DNA of 64,000 bases. Source: Aldehydirespirator sp965204415 (GTDB taxonomy: Bacteria > Actinomycetota > Acidimicrobiia > Acidimicrobiales > Aldehydirespiratoraceae). The stretch covers positions 310,001-374,000 of the forward strand of contig CBDBEL010000003.1 in NCBI GenBank assembly GCA_965204415.1. Reading direction: 5' to 3'. The notes under the pieces were generated by a model. The model was not told the origin of the DNA, searched no databases, and saw nothing but the letters and a program-made list of their open reading frames with translations. Shown in pieces: positions 15,404 through 24,705 of the stretch; the stretch's first letter is position 1, and each line of letters starts with the position of its first letter. The translations under genes and the position numbers were made by a program.

Positions 15404-18273
15404 TGCCGGACATCACGCTGACCAACCAGATCGTCTACATCGGAGCGATAGACGGCCTGCTCATCGGCTTTCTGGCCCTGGGCGTCGTATTGATCTACCG
15501 GGCCAGCGGGGTCATCAACTTCGCGGTGGGAGCACTCGGAGTCCTGTCGGCCAGCCTGCTGGCCCTGCTCGTGCTCACCTACGACTGGCCGTTCTGGTTG
15601 GCGGCGATCGTCTCAGTGGCGACGGGCGGGCTGGTCGCCGCCGCGCTGGAACTCACGGTGATCACCCGGCTGTTCCGGGCTCCGAGGGTCATCCTGCTGG
15701 TGGCGACCATCGGCATCGCCCAACTCTGCGAGCTGCTCCAGGTTGCGCTGCCGGACGTCGAGACGTCGATCTCCGACAGGTACCCGGTGGCCATCTCGGG
15801 CCAGTGGGAGCCGTTCGGCATCCGGGTGCGGGGCGCCGAGCTGATCGTGATGATCGCAGTTCCCGTCCTCACCGCGGCGCTCACCTTCTACCTCCAGCGC
15901 ACCGAGCAGGGCCGGGCCATCCGGGCCGCCGCATCCAACCCCGACCTGGCTCGGCTCACCGCTATCAGTCCCAAGACCATCTCGACGATCACCTGGATCA
16001 TCGCCGGCCTGCTGTCCGCGGTGGCGCTCATCCTGGTGGCGGGGATCAACGGCCAGCCCACTGGGCTGCGGTCCCTGGGTCCGGCCACCCTGGTCCAGGT
16101 GCTGGCCGCCGCCCTCATCGGGCGGCTCCGCAGCTTCCCGGCGGCGCTGGCCTCCGGGATGGCCCTCGGGGTGCTCCGCTCGTTCCTGGTGTTCAACTGG
16201 CCGACCAAGGCAGGGCTGTACGACGGCGCGCTGTTCCTGATCGTCATCGCGGCCACCCTGGCGGCCAGCAGGCGGACCGCGGGCACCGACGAGTCCTTCT
16301 CCTTCGTGCCCACAACCCGCCCGCTGCCCAACGCGGCCGCCCCGCTCTGGTGGGTCCGCCACTCGTCCCGCATCGGCATCGGCCTGCTGGTCGCAGCCGC
16401 GGCGATCCTCCCGCTGTGGCTGACCCAGGCCTCGCGCCAGATCCTGTTCAGCGAGGTGCTGCTGTTCGCCCTGGTCGGGCTCTCTCTGGTGGTGCTCTCG
16501 GGGTGGACCGGACAGGTCTCGCTGGGTCAGGCCGCGCTGGCCGGAATCGGCGGGCTGACCGCCGCCGCACTGGTCGCCGGACGCGACATCGGGATCGGCA
16601 TCAGCGAGGCGTCGTTCACGCTGGCGCTGCCGGAGCTCCACTTCTTGGTGGCCGCGCCGGTGGCCGCGGCCGCCACTGGGGCCGTCGCGGTGATCATCGG
16701 ACTGGCCGCCCTGCGGGTCCGGGGCTTCCACCTCGCCATCGCGACCCTGGCGCTGGCACTGCTGGGCCAGCAGTTCCTGTGGCGGCGGCCGTTCCTTTCC
16801 GGCGGTTCGCACACGGTCTCGCTCCCCCGGGCCACGGGGCCCATCGACTTGAGCGGGCAGCGCACCTACTACTACGTCGTGTTGATCGTGCTGGTCGCGG
16901 TGATCGTCCTGTTGACCAGGATGCGAGCCACCGGGGTGGGGCGCCGGTGGCTGGCGGTGCGGGACAACAGCACGGCCGCATCGGCGTACACGATCTCGCC
17001 TTCCCGGGCCGGGGTCCAGGCGTTCGCGGTGTCCGGGGCGATCGCCGGGCTGGCCGGCGCGCTGATGGCCGGGCTGTATGTCTCCATCGGCCTGACCGAG
17101 CGGTTCCAGCTCGAGGACTCCATCGACGTCGTCGCCGTCGCGGTGATCGGCGGTGCCGGCACCGTGGTCGGCCCGATCCTCGGCGCCCTGTGGATCGTCG
17201 GTCTCCCCGCCGTCTGGCCGTCCAGCACGCTCGTTCCCCTCCTGACCTCCTCGATCGGGCTGCTGGCGTTGCTGATGTACTTTCCCGGGGGTTTCGCCCA
17301 GGTCGTGCTCACCGGGCGCGACCGCTTCCTGGACTGGTACGCGGCCCGCCTTCCCGAACCCGAACCGCCACCGAGACGCGAGGTCGCCAGTGTGGTGACC
17401 CGGCCGCCGGCACCGCCCCCCGCCGGGCCGGTGCTGCTGGCCCAAGAGGTGACGGTAGTCTTCGGCGGCCTGGTGGCCGTCAACAACGCCTCGATCGAGG
17501 TCGGCGCCGGCGAGGTCGTGGGGCTGATCGGCACCAACGGGGCCGGAAAGTCCACCCTGATGAACGCCATCGGCGGATACGTCCCATCCACCGGCCGCGT
17601 CGACCTCGAGCAGCGTCCCATCGAGAGGCTGGCCGCCGACCGGCGGGCTGCGCTCGGCCTGGGCCGGGCGTTCCAGGAGTCGCGGCTGTTCCCCGACCTG
17701 ACCGTCCTCGAGACCCTGGCGGTGGCCGCCGAGTCGCGCCATCGCACCTCGTTCACCGCCGCGGTCGCCCACCTGCCCAGCGGGTACCGCCGAGACCGGG
17801 CCCAGCGGGCCCGCGCCCGAGACATCGCCGACTTTCTCGGACTCGGCGCCTACGCCGACCGCTTCGCCTCTGAGCTGTCCACCGGAACCCGCCGCATCGT
17901 CGAGCTCGGCTGCCTCCTGGCTCTGGAATCGCGGGTGCTCTGCCTCGACGAGCCGACCGGGGGCGTGGCCCAGCGAGAGGTCGAGGCGTTCGCCCCCCTG
18001 CTGCTGGCCATCAGGGAGCAGCTGGGCGCCGCAATGCTGGTGATCGAGCACGACATGCCCATGATCATGAGCATCAGCGACCGGATCTACTGCCTGGAAG
18101 CGGGCAGCGTGATCGCTGAGGGAACGCCCGCCGAGGTTCGCAGCGATCCTTCGGTCGTCGCCTCCTACCTCGGCACCGACGAGCGGGCCATTCACCGGTC
18201 GGGAGCCGCCGCTCCAGCCGGCCCACCACACACCCAACCCACAGCTGACAACCCCATCGAGGAGGAGACATGA
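15403..18273 (+). CDS. LivH-LivM-LivG fused ABC permease-permease-ATPase
   Basis: This 956-residue polypeptide joins three normally separate parts of a branched-chain amino acid/amide importer. LivH-like permease covers about 1-290 (GVINFAVGALGVLSA), LivM-like permease about 320-640 (LSGWTGQVSLGQAALAGIGG) and LivG-like ATPase about 685-930, with Walker A GTNGAGKST near 709, a variant signature LSTGTRR near 824 and Walker B VLCLDEPTGGVAQ near 846. The ATG overlaps the stop of the MFS-LivF gene (TGATG), and the stop overlaps the receptor gene (ATGA). With its neighbours it makes a whole importer from three genes. The substrate is not evident. Confidence 0.93.
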   Translation: MPDITLTNQIVYIGAIDGLLIGFLALGVVLIYRASGVINFAVGALGVLSASLLALLVLTYDWPFWLAAIVSVATGGLVAAALELTVITRLFRAPRVILLVATIGIAQLCELLQVALPDVETSISDRYPVAISGQWEPFGIRVRGAELIVMIAVPVLTAALTFYLQRTEQGRAIRAAASNPDLARLTAISPKTISTITWIIAGLLSAVALILVAGINGQPTGLRSLGPATLVQVLAAALIGRLRSFPAALASGMALGVLRSFLVFNWPTKAGLYDGALFLIVIAATLAASRRTAGTDESFSFVPTTRPLPNAAAPLWWVRHSSRIGIGLLVAAAAILPLWLTQASRQILFSEVLLFALVGLSLVVLSGWTGQVSLGQAALAGIGGLTAAALVAGRDIGIGISEASFTLALPELHFLVAAPVAAAATGAVAVIIGLAALRVRGFHLAIATLALALLGQQFLWRRPFLSGGSHTVSLPRATGPIDLSGQRTYYYVVLIVLVAVIVLLTRMRATGVGRRWLAVRDNSTAASAYTISPSRAGVQAFAVSGAIAGLAGALMAGLYVSIGLTERFQLEDSIDVVAVAVIGGAGTVVGPILGALWIVGLPAVWPSSTLVPLLTSSIGLLALLMYFPGGFAQVVLTGRDRFLDWYAARLPEPEPPPRREVASVVTRPPAPPPAGPVLLAQEVTVVFGGLVAVNNASIEVGAGEVVGLIGTNGAGKSTLMNAIGGYVPSTGRVDLEQRPIERLAADRRAALGLGRAFQESRLFPDLTVLETLAVAAESRHRTSFTAAVAHLPSGYRRDRAQRARARDIADFLGLGAYADRFASELSTGTRRIVELGCLLALESRVLCLDEPTGGVAQREVEAFAPLLLAIREQLGAAMLVIEHDMPMIMSISDRIYCLEAGSVIAEGTPAEVRSDPSVVASYLGTDERAIHRSGAAAPAGPPHTQPTADNPIEEET

Positions 18274-19877
18274 CCAAGCTGCTCACGCTCTGCGCCGTTC
18301 TCGGCCTTCTCATGACCGCCTGCGGAGGCGGCGACTCCGACGAAGGAGACGCCGCGACCGAGGCACCATCGACGAACCAGGCGGCCGAGTCGCCGGATCC
18401 CGACGACGCCGGTGCGGCCGGCCAGCCTTCCTCCGAAAGCGCCGGCGGCGACCCTCAACCCACCGACGGCACAGTCGCCGACCAGGCACCTGATGCGTCA
18501 CCCAGCCCAGAGACCTCCGACGACCCCGACGGCGAGACCGCCGACACCGCCGACACCTCCGACCCCACAGGCGAGACCGCCGACCCCGCAGCCGAGCAGC
18601 CCGAAACCCCCGACCCCGCAGCCGAGCAGCCCGAAACCCCCGACCCGATCTTCCAACCGACGTGCGGGGGAGAGGGCGAACTCGGCGCTACCGCCACCGG
18701 CGTCACCGCAGACACGATCAAGATCGGAGCCCCCCAGGTCGACTACGAGGAACTGGGCAATCTCGGCCTCGCTCAGATCAACCGGGGCAGCTTCGACGTC
18801 GTCCTCCAAGCCCTGGCCGAAGAACTCAACGAGAACGGAGGAATCTGCGGCCGCATGGTCGAGTCGGTGACCTTCGACTTCCTCCCCTTCGGCACCGACA
18901 CCTCGCTGGCCGGATGCGTCTACTTCACAGAGGATGAGAACGTCTTCGCCGTACTGGGCGGCTTCGGCAGGGTGTCCGCAGGGAACTTCTGCGTAGCGGA
19001 GACCCACAGCACCGCGCTCTTCGGTGCTCCGTTCACCGCCGAAGACCTGGCCCGGGCCAATGCGCCCTGGGTGAACCTGCAGATAGCGTCGGACCGGTCG
19101 CTGGAGGTGTTCGTCACCGTGCTGGACAGAGTCGGCCTGCTCGCCGATGTCGGCAATGTCGCCGTGCACTCCGACGCACAGCGCCAGGCGAGGGTCGACA
19201 ACGTGCTCGTCCCCGCGCTGGAGTCCGCCGGGGTGAACATCGTCGAACGGACGGTGCTCGATGTGCCTCCCGGCGATACCCAAGCCGCCGCGTCGGTGTG
19301 GCGCACGTTCCTGGAGATCTACCGCAACGCCGGCGTCGACTCGGTGTTCCTCGAGGGCGACACCCTTGCAATCGGGCAGCTCATCCAGGGCGGCCTGGAC
19401 GTTGACTTGTTCACCACCGACGTCACCCCGGTCTCGTTCTCACTGCGGGAGACCGGCGACCCCGGCTACTTCGACGCCTACGCGCTCGGGGGGCCGTTCG
19501 TGGCCGGCGAATACAACCAGCGCATGAAGGACTGCATCGACACCTTCGAGCGCCGATCGGGAATCGACGTTGTCCAGTCCTCAGAAGTGCCCGAGGACGA
19601 GACCGACTGGCATTCCCCCGTCGTCGGGCTGTGTCCTAGATTCGACCTCTTCGTGCAGGTGGCCGCGGCCGCCGGTCCCAACCTGAGCAACGAGACCCTG
19701 CAGGCGGCGATCGACGGCTTCGGTTCCATCGAGCTGCCCGGCGAGGCCTTCGCCTCGCTCGGCCCCGGCAAGTACGACGCCCGGGACGGCGTCGTCCTGC
19801 TGAGATGGGATCCGGAGGCCGAGAACGGAACCGGCGGATTCGTCGCCGCCTCTGAACTGATCGACACCGCGAACTGA
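18270..19877 (+). CDS. Substrate-binding lipoprotein of branched-chain-type ABC importer
   Basis: This 535-residue periplasmic-binding-type receptor has lipobox LLMTAC with Cys at 18. Residues 19 to about 127 form an acidic Pro/Thr/Asp-rich spacer, including the nonamer AEQPETPDP twice in a row. The ligand-binding domain starts near GVTADTIKIGAPQ, the usual opening of Leu/Ile/Val-binding-like proteins, and shows two-lobe features (NVAVHSDAQRQ, DSVFLEGDTLAIGQ). It is coupled to the permease-ATPase gene by an ATGA overlap. Ligand specificity cannot be read from sequence; such receptors bind amino acids, amides, urea or aromatic acids. Confidence 0.9.
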   Translation: MTKLLTLCAVLGLLMTACGGGDSDEGDAATEAPSTNQAAESPDPDDAGAAGQPSSESAGGDPQPTDGTVADQAPDASPSPETSDDPDGETADTADTSDPTGETADPAAEQPETPDPAAEQPETPDPIFQPTCGGEGELGATATGVTADTIKIGAPQVDYEELGNLGLAQINRGSFDVVLQALAEELNENGGICGRMVESVTFDFLPFGTDTSLAGCVYFTEDENVFAVLGGFGRVSAGNFCVAETHSTALFGAPFTAEDLARANAPWVNLQIASDRSLEVFVTVLDRVGLLADVGNVAVHSDAQRQARVDNVLVPALESAGVNIVERTVLDVPPGDTQAAASVWRTFLEIYRNAGVDSVFLEGDTLAIGQLIQGGLDVDLFTTDVTPVSFSLRETGDPGYFDAYALGGPFVAGEYNQRMKDCIDTFERRSGIDVVQSSEVPEDETDWHSPVVGLCPRFDLFVQVAAAAGPNLSNETLQAAIDGFGSIELPGEAFASLGPGKYDARDGVVLLRWDPEAENGTGGFVAASELIDTAN

Positions 19878-19946
19878 CAGCCGCTCAAGTCATGGGCCAG
19901 GCCTGGCCTCATGGGCCGAGCCAAGTCATGTGCCGGGCCAGCGGGT

Positions 19947-19974
19947 CATGGGTGCGGCTGGAGCCGTACCCATG
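19947..19974. terminator. Bidirectional terminator-like hairpin
   Basis: CATGGGTGCGGC (19947-19958) and GCCGTACCCATG (19963-19974) pair over 12 positions with one G-T, closing on a TGGA loop. It lies between the convergent receptor and amidohydrolase genes, 7 bases from the latter's stop. There is no T-run. Confidence 0.45.
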
Positions 19975-19980
19975 CGCGGG

Positions 19981-21198
19981 TCAAGCCTTCGTCTTGAACG
20001 ATCTCAATGTGAAGGCTGGAGAGTAGCTGTCGGTCGGATAGTCCTTGGTGTCGAGGGGGCGGGCGACTTCTTCGACCTTCGGGCCGAATTCCGCCGCCAG
20101 CGGGGCCAGCGCATCGAGATCGAAGCCGAAGAGGTCGGCGGCGTTGGTGGAGACCATGCGGGCCACGTCGGCGGGATCACGCTCGGCGAACGCGACCCGC
20201 AACGCCTCTGTGGTGTATGGATGGGTGCCCTCGTTGTGCGGGTAGTCGTTTCCCCACATGATGTGAGTGACGTCGTCGTCGCCAAGGGACGCGATCTCGC
20301 TGCGACTGGGAAAGCTGGCACCGAAGCGGACCTGGTCCCGGAACGTCTGGCGGGGAGACCGCTCCAGATGGTCGGCGCCAGCGTCATCGTGGATGAGCCG
20401 CACCTGCTTCGCGTACCAGCCGATCTGGGGAAGATCGGTCTTGATCCATCCCACCCCCTGCTCGGTGAGCACCATCTTGAGGTCGCGGTAGCGATCAAGG
20501 ATGCCGCCGAGCAGGAACTGGGTGAGGGCCCGTCGCGTCCACCATCCGATCTCGACAAGCTGGATGGCGGCCTTGCCGGGGCCGGGTCCGTATATCGGCT
20601 CGCTTCCCCCGTGGGTTGTGATCGGAACGCCCACCTCGGCTGCGGCGGCCCACACCGGCTCCCAATGCTCCTGATAGAATTGGGGGAAGGTGCTGTCGGG
20701 CGGCGCGACCCGTACCAGCACGCCGCCGGTCATCAACCCGCTCTTCGCCGCGGCGCGGATCTCGGCCGCGGTCTCCTCGGGTAGGAACGGACTGGTCTGC
20801 ATCAGCCCGCGCAGCCGGTCCGGGTCGTTGGCACAGTGGTCGGCCATCCACCGGTTGTGAGCCTTGAAACCCTCCCATTGGAGCTCGATGTCCCGGCGAG
20901 AGTGACCCCGTTCGAACACATTGAGCGCGAACGGCGGGTCGGTGTTGGGGAAGATGACGCCGGCCACCACGCCATCGGTCACCTGCTCGCTTCGACGCTG
21001 GTCCAGGTCGTAGTCGTTCGGGTCCGTGTGGTGGCCCTCGGCCAGCTTCTCCGACGCCCATGCGTCGAAGTCATCGTGCAGCGACGCAGGGAGGTACTCG
21101 CGGTAGTCGAGGATCGCCCCCCCGCCATGGGTGTCGGCGCTCACCACGATGTAGCGCCCGTTGTCGGTGATGCCCCGGATCGACTCGCCATTGTTCAT
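19981..21198 (-). CDS. Amidohydrolase-2 family metal-dependent hydrolase
   Basis: This 405-residue TIM-barrel hydrolase belongs to the family that includes ACMSD-like decarboxylases and many uncharacterised hydrolases. Metal-site motifs are visible: SADTHGG in the position of the usual DxHxH, ITTHGGSEP in the middle and the late WGNDYPHNEG Asp/His motif. Departure from DxHxH to DTHG at the first strand is notable. The ATG at 21198 is chosen because AAGGGGG lies about 8 bases upstream on this strand. It is divergent from beta-glucuronidase. It is one of three amidohydrolases of this type in the window. Confidence 0.85.
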   Translation of the reverse strand: MNNGESIRGITDNGRYIVVSADTHGGGAILDYREYLPASLHDDFDAWASEKLAEGHHTDPNDYDLDQRRSEQVTDGVVAGVIFPNTDPPFALNVFERGHSRRDIELQWEGFKAHNRWMADHCANDPDRLRGLMQTSPFLPEETAAEIRAAAKSGLMTGGVLVRVAPPDSTFPQFYQEHWEPVWAAAAEVGVPITTHGGSEPIYGPGPGKAAIQLVEIGWWTRRALTQFLLGGILDRYRDLKMVLTEQGVGWIKTDLPQIGWYAKQVRLIHDDAGADHLERSPRQTFRDQVRFGASFPSRSEIASLGDDDVTHIMWGNDYPHNEGTHPYTTEALRVAFAERDPADVARMVSTNAADLFGFDLDALAPLAAEFGPKVEEVARPLDTKDYPTDSYSPAFTLRSFKTKA

Positions 21199-21401
21199 CT
21201 TTGAACCCCCTTGGGATGGTCCCGCCACCCAGCGGTGCCCCTGTCGGTGTCGTCCCTAACATGAGTGTACCCTCACGATATGGAAACCACCGGGCCGAGT
21301 CAACGCCGAGTCGACGGAGAACCGGCCAGGATCTGTCTGTGCTCTCATCCGGCTTCGTGGCCCCGGCCCTCGGTGGAGTGCACGGGCTGAACGGACCGAC
21401 C

Positions 21402-23198
21402 ATGCTCCGACCCCGAGCAACGCCGACCCGAGAGCTCCTTCGGCTCGATGGCCTGTGGCGGTTCGCGCTCGACGCTGATGCAGGCGCCGAGCCGTTCCGG
21501 GCCACCCTCGACACGCCGCTCGAGGCTCCCGTGCCCGCAAGCTACAACGACCTGTTCGCCGACCGGTCCATTCGCGAGCACGTCGGGTGGGTCTGGTACC
21601 AGCGAACGGTGCGGGTGCCGTTCAGCTGGGCCGGCGAACGGATCCGTGTCCGGGTCGATGCCGCCACCCACGAGGGCCGGGTGTACGTCGGTGAGGCTCT
21701 CGTCGCCGAGCACGCCGGGGGCTACACGCCGTTCGAGGCCGACATCACCGACCAAGCGGTCGCCGGCAACGAGATCCGGGTGACCATCGCGGTCAACAAC
21801 GAACTCACGAACGAGACCATCCCTCCCGGCGACGTCGCCATCGACCCCGACGGCCGTCGGCGCCAGACCTACCGTCATGACTTCTTCAACTACGCCGGGC
21901 TCGCCCGCTCGGTGTGGCTCTATTCGGTGCCCCCCGACCATGTCACCGATGTCACGGTGGTGACCCGACTGGACGGGTCCACCGGACTCGTCGACTACAC
22001 GGTCGATCTTGTGGGCTGCGGCGAGTTGTCGGTACGGCTGCGCGACGGCGGCGGCGCGGTCGTTGCCGAGGGGTCCGGGCCACAAGGGACGCTTCGTGTC
22101 GACGATGCACGCTTGTGGCGACCGGGCGACGGCTACCTCCACACGCTCGAGGTCAAGGTCCACCGCGACGACACCGTCGTCGACTGGTACGAACTGCCTG
22201 TCGGCATCCGGACAGTCGAGGTCCGAGGCGCCGAGTTCCTCATCAACGGTGCGCCCTTCGAGTTCCGGGGCTTCGGTCGCCACGAGGACAACACGGCCCG
22301 CGGCAAGGGGCACGACGACGTGATGATGGTTCACGACTTCGCGCTGATGGACTGGGCAGGGGCGAACTCGTTCCGGACCTCCCACTACCCGTATGCCGAG
22401 GAGGTCATGGACTACGCCGACCGCAAGGGGGTCGTCGTTATCGGCGAGACTGCCGCCGTCGGCCTGAACCTCGCTCTGGGCGGTGGCGTCCTCGGGGCGA
22501 CGAACCAGCGGGCGTACTCGCCGCAGATGTTCAACGACGCCACCCGTGAGTCCCATGCCCAGGCCGTTCGCGAGCTGATCGCCCGGGACAAGAACCACCC
22601 GTGTGTCGTCATGTGGTCGCTGATGAACGAGCCCGACTCCGCGGAGGAGGGAGCACGCGAGTTCTTCGAACCGACAGTCGAACTGGCCCGTCGTCTCGAC
22701 CCGACCCGCCCGCTGATGTACGCAAATCAGCGTCGAGCGACGGTCGACAGAGACCGTATCGCCGATCTCTTCGACGTCATCTGCCTCAATCGGTACCTGG
22801 GTTGGTACATATTCCCGGGCGATCTCGAGCGCGCCGCCGTCGTCCTGGAGGATGAACTCCGCAGTTGGGAACGCGCCCACCACAAGCCGATCATCGTGGG
22901 CGAGTACGGCGCCGACACGATTTCGGGCTTCCACTCCGTCACCGCGGAACTGTGGACCGAGGAGTACCAGACCGCGCTTCTTGACGCCTACCACAACGTC
23001 TTCGACCGGGTCGGCGCGGTCGTCGGCGAGCACGTGTGGAACTTCGCCGACTTCCAGACGCAGGAGTCCTTCGTTCGGGTCGACGGCAACAAGAAGGGTG
23101 TCTTCACCCGCGACCGCCGTCCGAAGGCTGCGGCTCACCTCCTCCGGCGGCGATGGCGAGCAGAGCCGACGGGAAGGCGTGGTTGCGCCGCGACGTAG
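21402..23198 (+). CDS. uidA: Beta-glucuronidase (glycoside hydrolase family 2)
   Basis: This 598-residue enzyme hydrolyses beta-D-glucuronides. It aligns by eye along its whole length with E. coli UidA, from MLRPRATPTRELLRLDGLW onward, which also fixes the start at ATG 21402. The jelly-roll part includes HEGRVYVGEALVAEHAGGYT and the barrel has the acid/base E410 in MWSLMNEPDS and the nucleophile E501 in IIVGEYGADT. The glucuronate-recognising NKKGVFTRDRRPK near the C-terminus matches the UidA NxK motif that separates glucuronidases from galactosidases. No signal peptide is visible, so it is cytoplasmic and needs an importer. It is convergent with an SGNH hydrolase 23 bases away. Confidence 0.95.
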   Translation: MLRPRATPTRELLRLDGLWRFALDADAGAEPFRATLDTPLEAPVPASYNDLFADRSIREHVGWVWYQRTVRVPFSWAGERIRVRVDAATHEGRVYVGEALVAEHAGGYTPFEADITDQAVAGNEIRVTIAVNNELTNETIPPGDVAIDPDGRRRQTYRHDFFNYAGLARSVWLYSVPPDHVTDVTVVTRLDGSTGLVDYTVDLVGCGELSVRLRDGGGAVVAEGSGPQGTLRVDDARLWRPGDGYLHTLEVKVHRDDTVVDWYELPVGIRTVEVRGAEFLINGAPFEFRGFGRHEDNTARGKGHDDVMMVHDFALMDWAGANSFRTSHYPYAEEVMDYADRKGVVVIGETAAVGLNLALGGGVLGATNQRAYSPQMFNDATRESHAQAVRELIARDKNHPCVVMWSLMNEPDSAEEGAREFFEPTVELARRLDPTRPLMYANQRRATVDRDRIADLFDVICLNRYLGWYIFPGDLERAAVVLEDELRSWERAHHKPIIVGEYGADTISGFHSVTAELWTEEYQTALLDAYHNVFDRVGAVVGEHVWNFADFQTQESFVRVDGNKKGVFTRDRRPKAAAHLLRRRWRAEPTGRRGCAAT

Positions 23199-23221
23199 CT
23201 GGGGCTCGGCTCGACAATGTC

Positions 23222-24343
23222 CTAGAAGCGATGGTCAACGCCGTCGGGACCCAGCACCTTGGCTGCGAACCGCTCGCCCATCCGCATGTAGCCGGCGGCG
23301 TTGGGGTGGAGCCCGTCGGGCAGGTCTTCGATGTCGTCGGGGCCGAACAGCTCCAGACCGTCGAGGTAGTGCAGATGCTCGTCACCGTGGGCGGCCCGGT
23401 CGGCGACGACGCCGGCGAGGACGGTCCGGCAGTCCCGGGTAGTCAACGGCCGCAAGTACGGATCGCGCGGTGCCGAGTGATGCTGTCCGGCAGCCGCGTC
23501 GAGGTGCGCCTCCCGGTCGGGGCTGTAGATCGGTGAGCACACGACGACGGGTGTGACCGGGTGGCCGTCGCGCACGGTGTCGAGGAATCCGTGCACCGCG
23601 GAGCGGAAGGTCCGCTCGCGGAACGTCTCCAGCGAGTTGATCCCGAGCTTGAGCGAGATGAGCGATGCGTGGCGGTCGCGGATGAAGCGGGCCACGAACT
23701 GGTCGGTGTGGCACTCGCCCGAGAAGCCGAGGTTGATGAGGGACAGGCGGTTCCCGCCGGCGCGGGCTGCGACCGCGGGCCAGACGTTGGTGGGCCGGTC
23801 CGCCGCCGAGCAGTGGCTGATGGAACTGCCGTAGTGAATCCAGGCCGCGGGCTGCGCCGAGGGCTCCACCGTCGACCCGGCCGCGACCGTCAACCGCCGC
23901 ACCGTCAACACAGCCGTGTGGGGAAGCCACACTTCGACCGACTTCATTCCGGCGGGAAGCCCTCTGAAGCAGATCGTGGCCGGCCCGCGGTTCTCGATGC
24001 TTATGTCGTCGAAGTTGTTGGTGCCCGACGCGATCACCGTCCCGGCACCAGTCTCAGCGCCGTCTGCGAGCTCGCCGTCGACCACTAGGTCGAAACGGGC
24101 CGGCTCGGGCTCGATCCCGTCAATCTGCACGCGCACCGGGTCGGCTTCGAGTTCCACCGCGGACGAGTCGGTGCGGAAGCAGACCCGGATTCCCGAGCAC
24201 ATTGCCGCCACGAACGCCGTGTGGATGTCCAGTTGGTAGCGGGACCCCGGCGGCACGCGGGTGGGCCGGACGCCGTCGGGCTCCTCGACGACGTCGGCTG
24301 CGCCCACCCATTCCACCGCAGGATGGCGGGTGATGTCATCCAT
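23222..24343 (-). CDS. SGNH/GDSL-type hydrolase
   Basis: This 373-residue protein has an N-terminal beta-rich domain (to about residue 165) and a C-terminal SGNH esterase domain. Motif blocks are HYGSSISH (nucleophile Ser, block I), NLGFSGECH (block II Gly), LKLGINSL (block III Asn) and DGLHPNAAGY (block V Asp/His). This two-domain layout is common among carbohydrate esterases. No secretion signal is seen. Lying convergent to uidA, it may deacylate sugar conjugates before or after glucuronidase action; that link is inference. Confidence 0.85.
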   Translation of the reverse strand: MDDITRHPAVEWVGAADVVEEPDGVRPTRVPPGSRYQLDIHTAFVAAMCSGIRVCFRTDSSAVELEADPVRVQIDGIEPEPARFDLVVDGELADGAETGAGTVIASGTNNFDDISIENRGPATICFRGLPAGMKSVEVWLPHTAVLTVRRLTVAAGSTVEPSAQPAAWIHYGSSISHCSAADRPTNVWPAVAARAGGNRLSLINLGFSGECHTDQFVARFIRDRHASLISLKLGINSLETFRERTFRSAVHGFLDTVRDGHPVTPVVVCSPIYSPDREAHLDAAAGQHHSAPRDPYLRPLTTRDCRTVLAGVVADRAAHGDEHLHYLDGLELFGPDDIEDLPDGLHPNAAGYMRMGERFAAKVLGPDGVDHRF

Positions 24344-24705
24344 GGAGTCTCCTACGACTGCCGGTCGGACCGTTCGATGGCCCGCGTGTCGGTGCCCACG
24401 TACGAGGCTACGACATCAGGATCGCGGCGGGCGCCCGCTCCTCCGGTTCGCCAGCCGTCCGCCCGGGGACGCTAGTGGTCTGTCGCGGATTTGGACGGGG
24501 CACCTGGATCCGCTGCGGAATGTGGGCTTCGACCTCCTGCGCCGCCCCAGCCATTTCGGAGACACAGCACTAGGCGCCGGATGCCGGCCTGGCGAACTGC
24601 GGGGCGCGCTGCTGTGCGACGGTCTTCGGTCGTGGCTGACCGCCGTCGCGCTGAGGCCCGCGCTACGGTCCCGGCGGTGAGCCTCCTCGACAAGCAGGTC
24701 GCCCA
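24344..24705. other. Intergenic region between divergent hydrolase genes
   Basis: This 362-base GC-rich gap separates the SGNH hydrolase (reading left) and the serine hydrolase (reading right). It must hold both promoters, but no clear -10/-35 pair, operator or RNA structure was found. All reading frames crossing it are low-complexity and look like shadows. Confidence 0.5.

Noticed and set aside
15613..18237. Open frame of 874 codons on the minus strand
   Set aside because: It is the antisense shadow of the LivH-LivM-LivG fusion; composition is dominated by Gly, Arg, Asp, Gln and Pro, without domain motifs. Similar long shadows at 13061-14554, 52777-54015 and 59788-61257 were discarded for the same reason.
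19895..19908. 14-bp palindrome GGCCAGGCCTGGCC after the ABC receptor gene
   Set aside because: It leaves almost no loop for an RNA hairpin and lies in a GGCC-rich stretch; the nearby hairpin at 19947-19974 is the better terminator candidate.
24472..24600. Possible insertion-sequence end (TAGTGGTCTGTCGCGG) before the serine hydrolase
   Set aside because: No matching inverted end or transposase fragment was found in the window; the resemblance is too weak to call.
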